A stretch of DNA of 64,000 nt from Paracoccaceae bacterium (GTDB lineage Bacteria; Pseudomonadota; Alphaproteobacteria; Rhodobacterales; Rhodobacteraceae): NCBI GenBank assembly GCA_027486345.1, contig JAIXPH010000041.1:1-64000 (forward strand). The letters run 5' to 3'. The translations under genes and the position numbers were made by a program. Shown piece after piece: positions 34,193-42,904 of this stretch; position 1 is the first letter of the stretch, and every line of letters starts with the position of its first letter. The notes under the pieces are model-generated. The model saw only the letters and a list, made by a program, of their open reading frames with translations. It was not told where the DNA came from and did not search any database.

Positions 34193-34519
34193 ATGGCAAT
34201 CTTCCACCGCTATCTTAGACCCGACAACCGCCACGAGGCGAAACTGGTCCGGGCATCGGGCTATGTGAAAGGCGGACAGGCGCATACGCTTGCAGGCGGC
34301 AAGCGCGTGAATGCCTATCCGGGACCGCACGATCCGGTCCGAGACCATTACGAATTTTCAAGCGATGTTGCGCCCAAACTGTCGCTCGCCTTCAGCTTGA
34401 CTGGAGAAACCCGCGTGCGTGAGGTATATTGGCCTGAAGGCTGGCCCGGCGTCATCGACTTCCCGGACGAAGACAAGGTCGGCATTGCGGCGAACGTAAC
34501 AAAGGATCCTACCGAATGA
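34193..34519 (+). CDS. hypothetical protein, first gene of a two-gene cassette
   Basis: This 108-residue protein is mostly beta-rich and soluble (HEAKLVRASGYVKGGQAH, REVYWPEGWPGVIDFP). I recognise no family. The start is uncertain: ATG 34193 (chosen, weak ribosome site) or ATG 34157, which adds 12 residues. It overlaps the next gene by 4 bases. The codon mix includes more A- and T-ending codons than neighbouring genes, which hints at horizontal origin. Confidence 0.5.
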   Translation: MAIFHRYLRPDNRHEAKLVRASGYVKGGQAHTLAGGKRVNAYPGPHDPVRDHYEFSSDVAPKLSLAFSLTGETRVREVYWPEGWPGVIDFPDEDKVGIAANVTKDPTE

Positions 34520-34947
34520 ATGGTATAGACCCGGCACCGGCCGCAAAGAATTTGATCACCGCCATAGATGCGCTTGAGAGGATCGAAACCAGCATCGCGA
34601 CACGTCGGATAAAATCGGACCAGGCGGTGGAACAGGTCAAGTTCTGGCGCGATGGTCTTGGATTCTGGTCGGGTGTCGTTATCACGAAAGGCGCATGCAG
34701 GATTGTTGTCGCACAGGATGAACGGCACGAAGGTCTTGGTGCATCGCTTTGGTATCCGGCAACCGTCACCATGCAGGATGCGGTGTCACTTCTGCTTGAC
34801 CATCTCAGGACCGGGCCGACACCAAAATTCATGACACCAGACGGAACCATGTTGGATGTCGGTGTGCGATCCCCCGCCAAGGGCAAGGTTAAAGGCGAAA
34901 AGCCGCACATGCCTCATGGGTCAGACGGACGGAAACAGGCCGTCTGA
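34516..34947 (+). CDS. hypothetical protein, second gene of a two-gene cassette
   Basis: This 143-residue protein has a helical N-terminal part (KNLITAIDALERIETSIATR). A beta-rich middle follows (LGFWSGVVITKGACRIVVAQ), then a basic, disordered tail. I recognise no family. It starts inside the stop of the upstream unknown gene (ATGA), so the two products are made together and may act together. It ends 3 bases before the opposing ABC ATPase gene. Confidence 0.5.
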   Translation: MNGIDPAPAAKNLITAIDALERIETSIATRRIKSDQAVEQVKFWRDGLGFWSGVVITKGACRIVVAQDERHEGLGASLWYPATVTMQDAVSLLLDHLRTGPTPKFMTPDGTMLDVGVRSPAKGKVKGEKPHMPHGSDGRKQAV

Positions 34948-34950
34948 ACC

Positions 34951-36036
34951 CTACTTCCCCGCCGGAAAGACGAAGCACCGATCCCGCCGGATCATCAGCC
35001 ACAGCGCCGTGCCGGTCTTGGGCAGGAACACCCCGGGAACGCTGGCGGTCAAGATCGACCCGTCGAAATCCATGCGGAAATCCACAAGGCTCTCACGCCC
35101 CATGTAGCGCGCGCGCTGCACCGTCCCCCGCGCCGCCGTGCCATCCTGCGCGGTGGGATTGGGGCCGCGCCCGCCCCGGTCGAAATCGATCTTCAGATGC
35201 TGCGGGCGGATCACGATCTCCACCTCCGCCCCATCGGCATGGCCGGGCGTCAGGAAGGCACCGAAGGGCGTCTCGGTCAGTGCGCCGCGCGATCTGCCCC
35301 GGATCACGTTGATATCGGAAAAGAACGCCGCTGCGGCCTTGTCCACCGGCGCGTTATAGACGTTGTAGGGCGCGCCGCGCTGCACGATCCGCCCGCCGCG
35401 CATCAGCGCGATCTCATCGGCCATGCGCATCGCCTCGTCCGGCTCATGCGTGACCAGAAGCACCGCCGCCCCTTCCTCCTTGAGCACCTCCAGCGTGACA
35501 TCGCGGATGCCGTCACGCAGCCGGTTGTCCAGCCCCGAAAACGGCTCGTCCATCAGCATGACCCTGGGGCGCGGGGCCAGCGCGCGGGCCAGCGCCACGC
35601 GCTGCTGTTCGCCCCCAGAAAGCTGGTGGGGATGCTTGTCGCCATAACCGGACAAGGTCACCCGCTCCAGCAACTCGCCCACCCGCGCGGCCTTGGCGGC
35701 CTTATCCCCCTTCAGACCAAAGGCCACATTCTGCGCCACGGTCAGATGCGGAAACAGCGCGAAATCCTGAAACATCAGCCCGACGGACCGCGCCTCGGGC
35801 GGCACCATCGCGCCCGCGCCAAAGACCGGCACGCCATCGATGCGGATCTCACCTTGATCGGGCCGCTCCACCCCGGCGATCATCCGCAGCGTCGTGGACT
35901 TGCCGCAGCCCGAGGGCCCGAGCAGGCACATCACCTGCCCCGGCGCCACCGACAGCGACACATCATCCACCACCGGCCCGCCGCCAAAGGCACGGGTCAG
36001 ATGGCGAACCTCAAGACGCGGAATACGGTCGGGCAT
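34951..36036 (-). CDS. ABC transporter ATP-binding protein (FbpC/PotA type)
   Basis: This 361-residue ATPase energises an importer. Walker A is GPSGCGKST, the signature is QLSGGEQQR and Walker B is VMLMDEPFSGLD, with the switch histidine in LLVTHEPDEA. The last ~110 residues form a TOBE-type regulatory domain. This layout is shared by iron(III), polyamine and other CUT1/FbpC-type importers. No permease or binding-protein gene is next to it, so the substrate cannot be assigned. I chose the ATG at 36036. Confidence 0.9.
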   Translation of the reverse strand: MPDRIPRLEVRHLTRAFGGGPVVDDVSLSVAPGQVMCLLGPSGCGKSTTLRMIAGVERPDQGEIRIDGVPVFGAGAMVPPEARSVGLMFQDFALFPHLTVAQNVAFGLKGDKAAKAARVGELLERVTLSGYGDKHPHQLSGGEQQRVALARALAPRPRVMLMDEPFSGLDNRLRDGIRDVTLEVLKEEGAAVLLVTHEPDEAMRMADEIALMRGGRIVQRGAPYNVYNAPVDKAAAAFFSDINVIRGRSRGALTETPFGAFLTPGHADGAEVEIVIRPQHLKIDFDRGGRGPNPTAQDGTAARGTVQRARYMGRESLVDFRMDFDGSILTASVPGVFLPKTGTALWLMIRRDRCFVFPAGK

Positions 36037-36143
36037 GGTTTCCCTACGGAATTGCTCGGAAAACCCCCTACCAATCCCCGCCCCCCCCTGCAAGTCCCCG
36101 CCCTGCCGCTTCCCCGTTGCAAAAACATCCTCAGGGGGTGAAT

Positions 36144-36250
36144 GGCTTTGCCCGGCAAAGCCAGAGGGGGCGCGAGCGCCCCCTGACGGGCTTTTGCCCG
36201 CGCGGCGGCGCGGGCAAAAGCGCATCGCGTGCAGGCCGGACCCGGCCTGC
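36144..36250. repeat. cluster of four perfect extragenic hairpins
   Basis: Four stems follow each other: 36144-36162 (9 bp, 1-base loop), 36165-36184 (9 bp), 36190-36221 (14 bp, 4-base loop) and 36231-36250 (9 bp). None has a T-run. They fill the space between the deacetylase stop and the ABC ATPase start. Confidence 0.85.
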
Positions 36251-36260
36251 GCCTTGTGGT

Positions 36261-37874
36261 TCACTGCGCCGCGAGAACCGCGGTGATCGGGGCCAGCGCG
36301 ACAGAGGCCGCCCGCCCTTCCACCGTCCATTCCAGGATCGCCGCCACCGTCTCGGGACGGGTGGAGCCCATCACGACCACCTGGCCTTCTTGCGCCGCCT
36401 TGAAGGCCGCCCGGTCGAGGTAGCGGCGGATGGTCGGCTGGCTTTCACCCTCCCCGTCCAGCAGGCGAAACAGGGCTACCGTGGGCAGGGCCGCGCGCCG
36501 GGCCACCTGATCGGCGGCGTTCAGGCCGAGGTCATAGGTGATCAGACCCCGCCCCTGATCCAGCAGGATCGGCACCACGGCACTGGCGATCGTGCGATCC
36601 TCCAGCCTGCCGCCCGGTCCGGTGTCGATCACGGCGACGGTTTCGGGCAGGATCGCGGCATTGGCCGCGAAACTCTGTTCGATGTCGGCGGGTTCGGCGC
36701 CGTCGGGCAGGCCTGAGGCCGTCATCACCACCTCTTGCAACCCGGCCCGATAGATCGCGGCGGCCTCTGCCGCATTCGGCGCCTGCGGGTCCACCACGAA
36801 GGTGACCGGAAACGGAAGGGCGGCCAATGTGGCGCGGTCAAGATCCGCTCGGCCATCATCCACCAGCAGGAGGGCGAACAGGGGCTTGGCCTCGGGGTTC
36901 TCGAAGGGGCGCGCAAAGGCGGCGATGGGCGGCAGGTCATCGATCACCGCCACCTCCGGCACGGCGTTATCCGCCGTTGCCGCAGGGGCCGGGGCCTCCC
37001 CGATCTGGGGCAGGCTGCTGCTGCCGGGCTGCACATCGGGCAAGGCAAGCGCAAGGTCACCCGGCGGCCCGGGGTCCACATTCGGGGTCAACAGACGGGG
37101 CAAATCCTGCGCCACCTCTGTCGGCGGCGGCGCGGGCAGGATCGCGCCGGGCGCATCACCCGCCGCGGGGGCGGGGGAAAGCAAGGGCTCCTCCGCCACG
37201 GCCTCTGGGGGCGGGGCGGGCTGGATGTCCTGCGCCGGGCTGTCTGCGGCCGGTGCGGGTGACGGGGCGGTCAGGGTCTCCGGCGCGGTGGTTTGTGCCG
37301 CGACCTGCGCCGGGGCGGGGTTGGTCCCAGGGGCCGTGGGGTCGGATGATGGCGGCTGCGTGTCCGGCGCGGTGGCGTCGGGGGCGTCGGATAGCGCCGT
37401 CTCCGCCTCGTCAGTTGCACCATCGGGCGATACCGGTGCTGTAACGGCCAGTTCGGCCTCGGCTGGCGCATCGACTGGCGCGGGCGCCGCCTCGGTCGCG
37501 GGCGCGGCAGGCGCAGGGGCCGTGGAGTCGGATGATGGCGGCTGCGTGTCGGGCGCGGTCGCGTCGGAGGCGTCAGACAGCGCCGTCTCCACCTCCTCCG
37601 CTGCGCCATCGGGCGATGCAGATTCTGCCACGGCCGGCTCGGCTTTGTTCGAGTCTTCGACGGGCATAGAGGCCGCCGTATCGGCAGTGTCGGCAGGTGC
37701 GTCATCCGGGGCCGAAGAGGGCGTCACCGCCTCCTCGGGTTGCGGGGTCAAAGTCCCCTCTGCCACGGTCTTTACGGGCATATCCGGGCGCGGCGCCACT
37801 TGCGAGATCACCGCAAGCCCCAGACCGGCGACCACGCCACCCCACACCAGCCCTGTCACGAACCTACGCAGCAC
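36261..37874 (-). CDS. divergent polysaccharide deacetylase family protein
   Basis: This 537-residue protein has one N-terminal membrane anchor (RFVTGLVWGGVVAGLGLAVIS, ~4-24). A ~290-residue Ala/Pro/Glu/Asp-rich linker follows, then a C-terminal divergent polysaccharide deacetylase domain (DUF610 type, ~325-535; FALLLVDDGRADLDRATLAAL, VVMTASGLPDGAEP). The linker contains an internal duplication of about 30 residues (SPDGA...ETALSDA...DTQPPSSD, twice). The domain should face the periplasm and act on a glycan, but catalytic activity is unproven in this family. I chose the GTG at 37874 (AGGAGG 5 bases upstream). Confidence 0.8.
   Translation of the reverse strand: MLRRFVTGLVWGGVVAGLGLAVISQVAPRPDMPVKTVAEGTLTPQPEEAVTPSSAPDDAPADTADTAASMPVEDSNKAEPAVAESASPDGAAEEVETALSDASDATAPDTQPPSSDSTAPAPAAPATEAAPAPVDAPAEAELAVTAPVSPDGATDEAETALSDAPDATAPDTQPPSSDPTAPGTNPAPAQVAAQTTAPETLTAPSPAPAADSPAQDIQPAPPPEAVAEEPLLSPAPAAGDAPGAILPAPPPTEVAQDLPRLLTPNVDPGPPGDLALALPDVQPGSSSLPQIGEAPAPAATADNAVPEVAVIDDLPPIAAFARPFENPEAKPLFALLLVDDGRADLDRATLAALPFPVTFVVDPQAPNAAEAAAIYRAGLQEVVMTASGLPDGAEPADIEQSFAANAAILPETVAVIDTGPGGRLEDRTIASAVVPILLDQGRGLITYDLGLNAADQVARRAALPTVALFRLLDGEGESQPTIRRYLDRAAFKAAQEGQVVVMGSTRPETVAAILEWTVEGRAASVALAPITAVLAAQ
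37346..37621. repeat. ~90-base direct duplication in the deacetylase linker
   Basis: Copies at about 37346-37433 and 37534-37621 differ at a handful of positions. They encode the repeated linker segment of the deacetylase gene. Confidence 0.75.
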
Positions 37875-38037
37875 CCCTGCCTCCTTGGCGTCCCTGCCCG
37901 GTTTCACACCGGGCCTTTTTCGACGCGCCCCGGCGCGCCCATTCCGCGCGGTTTCCCTTGACGCCCCTTGGCGGACCTGACCATGTATAGCCCGACCCGT
38001 AAAGGTCTTCATCCCCTATCGCCACGGGCCCTGCAAG

Positions 38038-38628
38038 ATGCTGCTTCTGATCGATAACTACGACAGTTTCACCTATAACCTCGTTCACTACTTGGGCGAA
38101 TTGGGCGCGGATGTCGTGGTCCGGCGCAATGACGCGCTAGATGTGCAGGCGGTTCTGGCCTTGCGCCCCGATTGCATCGTGCTGTCCCCCGGTCCCTGCG
38201 ATCCGGCACAGGCGGGCATCTGCCTGCCCCTGACCACCGCGGCGGCAGAGGCGCGGATTCCTTTGCTGGGCGTCTGTCTGGGACATCAGACCATCGGCGA
38301 AGCCTTCGGCGGAAAGGTCGTCCGCTGCCATGAGATCGTGCATGGCAAAATGGGCACGATGCACCACGCGGGTCAGGGCATGTTCCGCGGCCTGCCCTCG
38401 CCCTTCCTCGCCACGCGCTATCATTCGCTGATCGTGGAGCGCGCAACGTTGCCCGATTGCCTTGAGGTGACGGCCTGGCTGGAGGATGGCACCATCATGG
38501 GCCTGCGCCACAAGGACCGGCTGATCGAAGGCGTGCAGTTCCACCCCGAAAGCATCGCCTCAGAACACGGTCACCAGCTTTTGCGGAATTTTCTCGAAGA
38601 GGCGGCGGCAGCAAAGGTGGCGGCATGA
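38038..38628 (+). CDS. trpG: anthranilate/aminodeoxychorismate synthase glutamine amidotransferase
   Basis: This 196-residue class I amidotransferase supplies ammonia from glutamine to the partner TrpE or PabB. The start [17 protein letters not shown] is diagnostic. The catalytic triad is Cys in LLGVCLGHQ and His and Glu in GVQFHPES. It overlaps trpD by 4 bases. trpE is not in the window. The position in trpGDC supports the tryptophan role, though such subunits often also serve folate synthesis. Confidence 0.95.
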   Translation: MLLLIDNYDSFTYNLVHYLGELGADVVVRRNDALDVQAVLALRPDCIVLSPGPCDPAQAGICLPLTTAAAEARIPLLGVCLGHQTIGEAFGGKVVRCHEIVHGKMGTMHHAGQGMFRGLPSPFLATRYHSLIVERATLPDCLEVTAWLEDGTIMGLRHKDRLIEGVQFHPESIASEHGHQLLRNFLEEAAAAKVAA

Positions 38629-39638
38629 GCGACATCCTCCGCCCCCTGATCGGCATCGCCGCCGAGCGCCCCCTGACGCGGGCCGAGGCTGAGGCCGCTT
38701 TCGGTGCCCTGTTCGAAGGCGCGGCCACACCTGCGCAGGTTGGCGGCTTCCTGATGGCGCTGCGCACGCGCGGCGAAACGGTCGATGAATACGCCGCCGC
38801 CGCATCGGTGATGCGGTCGAAATGCCATCCCGTGTCTGCCCCCGCAGGTGCCATGGACATCGTGGGCACCGGCGGCGACGGAAAGGGCACGCTGAACATC
38901 TCCACCGCCACCGCCTTTGTGGTGGCGGGCGCGGGCGTCTGTGTGGCCAAGCATGGCAACCGCAACCTGTCATCGAAATCCGGCTCTGCCGATGCGCTGA
39001 CGGAAATGGGCCTGAACGTGATGATCGGCCCCGATGTGGTCGAGAAATGCCTGACCGAGGCCGGGATCGGCTTCATGATGGCCCCGATGCACCATCCCGC
39101 CATGCGCCATGTCGGCCCGGTGCGGATGGAGTTGGGCACACGCACCATCTTCAACATCCTTGGCCCGCTGACCAATCCCGCCGGCGTCAAGCGGCAACTG
39201 ACGGGTGCCTTTTCCACAAAGATGATCCGCCCGATGGCCGAAACGCTGCTGGCGCTGGGGTCGGAAAAGGCGTGGCTCGTGCATGGCGGCGACGGGACGG
39301 ATGAGATTTCCATTGCCGCGAAAACCCGTGTCTGCGCGGTCGAAGGCGGTTTCATCAAGGAATTCGAAATCGGACCCGAGGATGCGGGCCTGCCCTATCA
39401 CCCCTTTGAGTCGATCCTTGGCGGCACGCCCGCCGAGAACGCCGCCGAATTCCGCGCGCTGCTGGACGGGGCGACAGGGGCGTACCGCGATGCTGTGTTG
39501 TTGAACTCTGCCGCGGCCTTGGTCGTTGCGGAAAAGGTGGGCAGCCTGACCGAGGGCGTTGACATGGCCCGCCAATCCATCGACAGCGGCGCCGCCCGCG
39601 CCAAGGTGGCGGCACTCGCCCGCATCACCCACGGCTGA
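38625..39638 (+). CDS. trpD: anthranilate phosphoribosyltransferase
   Basis: This 337-residue enzyme joins anthranilate and PRPP in tryptophan synthesis. The PRPP loop [21 protein letters not shown] and the metal site [17 protein letters not shown] are both intact. [14 protein letters not shown] and [13 protein letters not shown] match the family. It starts inside the trpG stop and is followed by trpC. Confidence 0.96.
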   Translation: MSDILRPLIGIAAERPLTRAEAEAAFGALFEGAATPAQVGGFLMALRTRGETVDEYAAAASVMRSKCHPVSAPAGAMDIVGTGGDGKGTLNISTATAFVVAGAGVCVAKHGNRNLSSKSGSADALTEMGLNVMIGPDVVEKCLTEAGIGFMMAPMHHPAMRHVGPVRMELGTRTIFNILGPLTNPAGVKRQLTGAFSTKMIRPMAETLLALGSEKAWLVHGGDGTDEISIAAKTRVCAVEGGFIKEFEIGPEDAGLPYHPFESILGGTPAENAAEFRALLDGATGAYRDAVLLNSAAALVVAEKVGSLTEGVDMARQSIDSGAARAKVAALARITHG

Positions 39639-39659
39639 GCGCCAACAGAAAGACCGACG

Positions 39660-40472
39660 ATGAGCACCATTCTTGACCGCATCAAGGCCTACAAGCTGGA
39701 GGAAGTCGCCGCCCGCAAGGCCGCGCGCCCCTTGGCCGATGTGGAGGACGCCGCCCGCAACGCGGACGAACCCCGCGGCTTTGCCCGCGCGTTGAAACAG
39801 GCCAGCACCACAGGCTACGGCCTGATCGCCGAGATCAAGAAGGCCAGCCCCTCCAAGGGGTTGATCCGCCCCGATTTCGACCCGCCGGCGCTGGCCCGTG
39901 CCTATGAGGCCGGGGGGGCGACCTGCCTGTCGGTCTTGACCGACACCCCGTCCTTCCAAGGGGCGGATGAATTCCTGATGGCCGCGCGCGCGGCGGTGTC
40001 CCTGCCCTGCCTGCGCAAGGATTTCCTCTATGACACCTATCAGGTGGTCGAGGCACGGGCGCTGAACGCCGATTGCATCCTCGTCATCATGGCGTCGCTC
40101 TCTGACGCGCAGGCGGCGGAGCTTGAGGCCGCCGCCTTTGAATGGGGCATGGATGTCCTGATTGAGGTGCATGACCGTGACGAGTTGGAACGCGCCGCGC
40201 GGCTGAAATCGCCGCTGATCGGCATCAACAACCGCAACCTGCACACGTTCGAAGTGACGCTCGACACCACCCGTGATCTGGCCCGCCGCGTGCCGGAGGA
40301 CCGGATGATCGTGTCGGAAAGCGGCTTGTTCACGCCCGAAGACCTTGCAGACCTTGCCCGCTATGGTGCGCGGTCCTTCCTGATCGGGGAAAGCCTGATG
40401 CGGCAGGCCGATGTGACGGCGGCGACGCGGGCGATCCTTGCCAAACCCCTGACCGCGCAGGGTGGGGCATGA
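39660..40472 (+). CDS. trpC: indole-3-glycerol phosphate synthase
   Basis: This 270-residue TIM barrel closes the indole ring in tryptophan synthesis. Key segments are [15 protein letters not shown] (active-site Lys), [28 protein letters not shown] and [12 protein letters not shown]. It has the normal single-domain length and is not fused to TrpF. It begins 21 bases after trpD and overlaps moaC by 4 bases. Confidence 0.96.
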   Translation: MSTILDRIKAYKLEEVAARKAARPLADVEDAARNADEPRGFARALKQASTTGYGLIAEIKKASPSKGLIRPDFDPPALARAYEAGGATCLSVLTDTPSFQGADEFLMAARAAVSLPCLRKDFLYDTYQVVEARALNADCILVIMASLSDAQAAELEAAAFEWGMDVLIEVHDRDELERAARLKSPLIGINNRNLHTFEVTLDTTRDLARRVPEDRMIVSESGLFTPEDLADLARYGARSFLIGESLMRQADVTAATRAILAKPLTAQGGA

Positions 40473-40945
40473 GCCTGACGCATTTCGACGATCAGGGTCA
40501 GGCGCATATGGTGGATGTCTCCGCCAAACCCGTCACCGACCGCATCGCCGTGGCGCGCGGCCATGTGGTGATGAGCGCGGAGACCTTGGCTCTGGTCACC
40601 GAAGGCCGCGCGAAAAAGGGCGATGTGCTGGGCGTGGCGCGTCTGGCGGGGATCATGGGGGCCAAGAAAACCGCCGACCTGATCCCGTTGTGCCATCCCC
40701 TGCCCATCACCAAGGTCGCGCTGGACTTGACGCCTGACCCCTCCCTGCCCGGAATCGTGGTGGAGGCGACGGTGAAAACCGGAGGGCAAACGGGCGTTGA
40801 GATGGAGGCGCTGACGGCCGTGTCGGTCGCCTGCCTGACCATCTACGACATGGTCAAGGCCGTCGAAAAATCGATGCGGATCGAGGGGATACGGCTGGTT
40901 CTCAAGGACGGCGGGAAGTCCGGCCGCTATGAGGCCGACGCATGA
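40469..40945 (+). CDS. moaC: cyclic pyranopterin monophosphate synthase
   Basis: This 158-residue enzyme makes cyclic pyranopterin monophosphate from the MoaA product, the first intermediate of molybdenum cofactor. Family motifs include [18 protein letters not shown] and [16 protein letters not shown], followed by [12 protein letters not shown]. It overlaps trpC and moeA by 4 bases each, so cofactor genes ride in the trp transcript. Confidence 0.96.
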   Translation: MSLTHFDDQGQAHMVDVSAKPVTDRIAVARGHVVMSAETLALVTEGRAKKGDVLGVARLAGIMGAKKTADLIPLCHPLPITKVALDLTPDPSLPGIVVEATVKTGGQTGVEMEALTAVSVACLTIYDMVKAVEKSMRIEGIRLVLKDGGKSGRYEADA

Positions 40946-42120
40946 TTTCCGTGGCGGAGGCCTTGGCGCGCTGTCTGGCGCTGGTGTCCGTCCTGCCTGC
41001 GGAAACCGTGCCCCTGCGTCGCGCCGATGGCCGCTGGCTGGCCGCCCCCGCCGTGGCAACCCGCGACCAACCGCCCTTCGCCGCATCCGCGATGGATGGC
41101 TACGCCGTGGCGGCGGGGGTCGGACCCGGCGACAGCTTTGCCGTGGTGGGTGAGGCGGGCGCGGGTCATGCCTTCACCGGCACCGTCGGCCCCGGCCAAG
41201 CCGTGCGGATTTTCACCGGCGCGCCGGTGCCTGCGGGTGCGGGCCATGTGGTGATCCAAGAGGATGTCACCCGCGATGGCGACCGCATCACCGTGAAACC
41301 GGGCATGGACGCGGGCACCAACATCCGCCCCCTCGGGCAGGATTTCCGCGCAGGCGCAAGCCTTTCGCCGCGACGGCTCAGGCCCAATGACCTGTGCCTG
41401 CTGGCGGCGATGAACATACCGACCGTGCAGGTCACCCGCAAACCCGTGGTCGCCATCATCGCCACCGGGGATGAGCTGGTGATGCCCGGCGAAGGCCCGC
41501 GCGACGACCAGATCATCGCCTCGAACAGCTTCACCCTCGCCGCATTGGCCGAGCGCGCCGGGGCCGAGGCGCGGCTGATGCCCATCGCCAAGGACAACCT
41601 GACCGAACTGGCCGCCGTGCTGGAGATGGCGCGCGATGCCGATCTGATCGTCACCATCGGTGGGGCCAGTGTCGGGGACCATGACCTTGTGGCGCAGGTC
41701 GCCGAAGGACTGGGGATGGACCGGGCCTTCTACAAGATCGCCATGCGCCCCGGAAAGCCCTTGATGGCCGGTCGGCTGCACGGGGTGCCGATGCTGGGGC
41801 TGCCGGGAAATCCCGTGTCTTCCATCGTTTGCGCGCATCTGTTCATGCTGCCGATGCTGCGCGCCATGCTGGGCGATCCGGCCCCGGAACCGCGCCCCCT
41901 GCGGGCGGTGCTGGCGCAAGACGTGCCCGCCAACGGACCGCGCGCGCATTACATGCGGGCGCGTCTGCTGCCCGGCGGCGGCCTGCCGCGCATCGCCCCG
42001 TTCGACCGGCAGGACAGCGCGCTGATCACCCTGTTGACAGAGGCGGATGCCCTGCTGATCCGCCCGCTGGGCGATGGGCCGCAACCGGCAGGCACAGAGG
42101 TGGATTACCTGCCGCTTTAA
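40942..42120 (+). CDS. moeA: molybdopterin molybdotransferase
   Basis: This 392-residue enzyme inserts molybdate into adenylated molybdopterin. It has the MoeA four-domain pattern: [18 protein letters not shown] near the start, [13 protein letters not shown] and [13 protein letters not shown] in the MogA-like domain, and [24 protein letters not shown] (residues about 270-293) and the C-terminal beta domain. It overlaps moaC by 4 bases and ends 79 bases before lexA. Confidence 0.95.
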   Translation: MISVAEALARCLALVSVLPAETVPLRRADGRWLAAPAVATRDQPPFAASAMDGYAVAAGVGPGDSFAVVGEAGAGHAFTGTVGPGQAVRIFTGAPVPAGAGHVVIQEDVTRDGDRITVKPGMDAGTNIRPLGQDFRAGASLSPRRLRPNDLCLLAAMNIPTVQVTRKPVVAIIATGDELVMPGEGPRDDQIIASNSFTLAALAERAGAEARLMPIAKDNLTELAAVLEMARDADLIVTIGGASVGDHDLVAQVAEGLGMDRAFYKIAMRPGKPLMAGRLHGVPMLGLPGNPVSSIVCAHLFMLPMLRAMLGDPAPEPRPLRAVLAQDVPANGPRAHYMRARLLPGGGLPRIAPFDRQDSALITLLTEADALLIRPLGDGPQPAGTEVDYLPL

Positions 42121-42138
42121 CCATCGCGGCGGTTTTGC

Positions 42139-42167
42139 TTGACACAAAGCGGGAACATGGGCAGAAC
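42139..42167 (+). promoter_or_regulatory. lexA promoter with LexA/SOS box
   Basis: TTGACA at 42139-42144 is a perfect -35 element. A GAAC-ATGGGCA-GAAC box at 42153-42167 lies where the -10 region should be. LexA bound there would block its own transcription, the usual autoregulation. Confidence 0.8.
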
Positions 42168-42199
42168 ATAGCATCAACATTCCTTATCGGGGTTCGCCC

Positions 42200-42904
42200 A
42201 TGCTCACGCGCAAGCAGCTTGAACTTCTGGACTTCATCAAGACGCGCATGGACGTGGACGGTGTCCCCCCCTCGTTCGACGAGATGAAAGAAGCGCTCGA
42301 TCTGCGCTCTAAATCCGGCATCCACCGCCTGATCACAGCGCTGGAAGAACGCGGTTTCATCCGCCGTCTGGCCCATCGCGCGCGGGCGCTGGAAATCGTC
42401 AAACTGCCCGAAGCGATGGAAAAGCCGGGCTTCAAGCCGCGCGTCATCGCCGGGTCGAAACCCGCGCCGGAACCCGTGGTCGAACCGCCGCGCAGCGCCA
42501 TCCCGGTCGAGGCCGTGCATGCCTTGGAACTGCCGGTCATGGGCCGCATCGCCGCCGGTGTCCCGATCGAGGCGATTCAATCCGTGTCGCATCACGTCGC
42601 CGTGCCGGGATCGATGCTGTCCGGCCGCGGCCAGCATTACGCGCTGGAGGTCAAGGGCGACTCGATGATCGAAGCGGGGATCAATGACGGCGACATCGTG
42701 GTGATCCGCGAACAGACCACCGCAGACAATGGCGATATCGTCGTCGCCTTGATCGCGGATGAGGAAGCGACGCTGAAACGCTTTCGCCGCAAAGGCAGCA
42801 TGATCGCGCTTGAGGCGGCGAACCCCGCCTATGAAACCCGTGTCTTCCCCGACACGGCGGTCAAGGTGCAGGGGCGTCTGGTCGGCCTGATCCGCACCTA
42901 CTGA
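42200..42904 (+). CDS. lexA: SOS repressor LexA
   Basis: This 234-residue repressor has an N-terminal winged helix (~1-65) with [20 protein letters not shown]. The self-cleavage site is Ala119-Gly120 in GRIAAGVP, and the catalytic dyad is Ser155 (KGDSMIEAG) and Lys193 (TLKRF). It represses DNA-damage genes until RecA triggers cleavage. The GAAC-N7-GAAC box in its promoter and the identical type of box before the imuA-like gene support a local regulon. It overlaps the opposing comEC stop by 7 bases. Confidence 0.96.
   Translation: MLTRKQLELLDFIKTRMDVDGVPPSFDEMKEALDLRSKSGIHRLITALEERGFIRRLAHRARALEIVKLPEAMEKPGFKPRVIAGSKPAPEPVVEPPRSAIPVEAVHALELPVMGRIAAGVPIEAIQSVSHHVAVPGSMLSGRGQHYALEVKGDSMIEAGINDGDIVVIREQTTADNGDIVVALIADEEATLKRFRRKGSMIALEAANPAYETRVFPDTAVKVQGRLVGLIRTY

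Noticed and set aside
34193-34947. Prophage or transposon remnant
   Set aside because: There are no terminal inverted repeats, integrase, transposase or target duplications around the two genes.
36144-36250. CRISPR-like repeat array
   Set aside because: The hairpins differ from each other in sequence and have no regular spacers, so this is not a CRISPR array.
37955-37990. TTGACG...TATAGC promoter for trpG
   Set aside because: The spacing between the two elements is about 22 bases, too long for a normal promoter.
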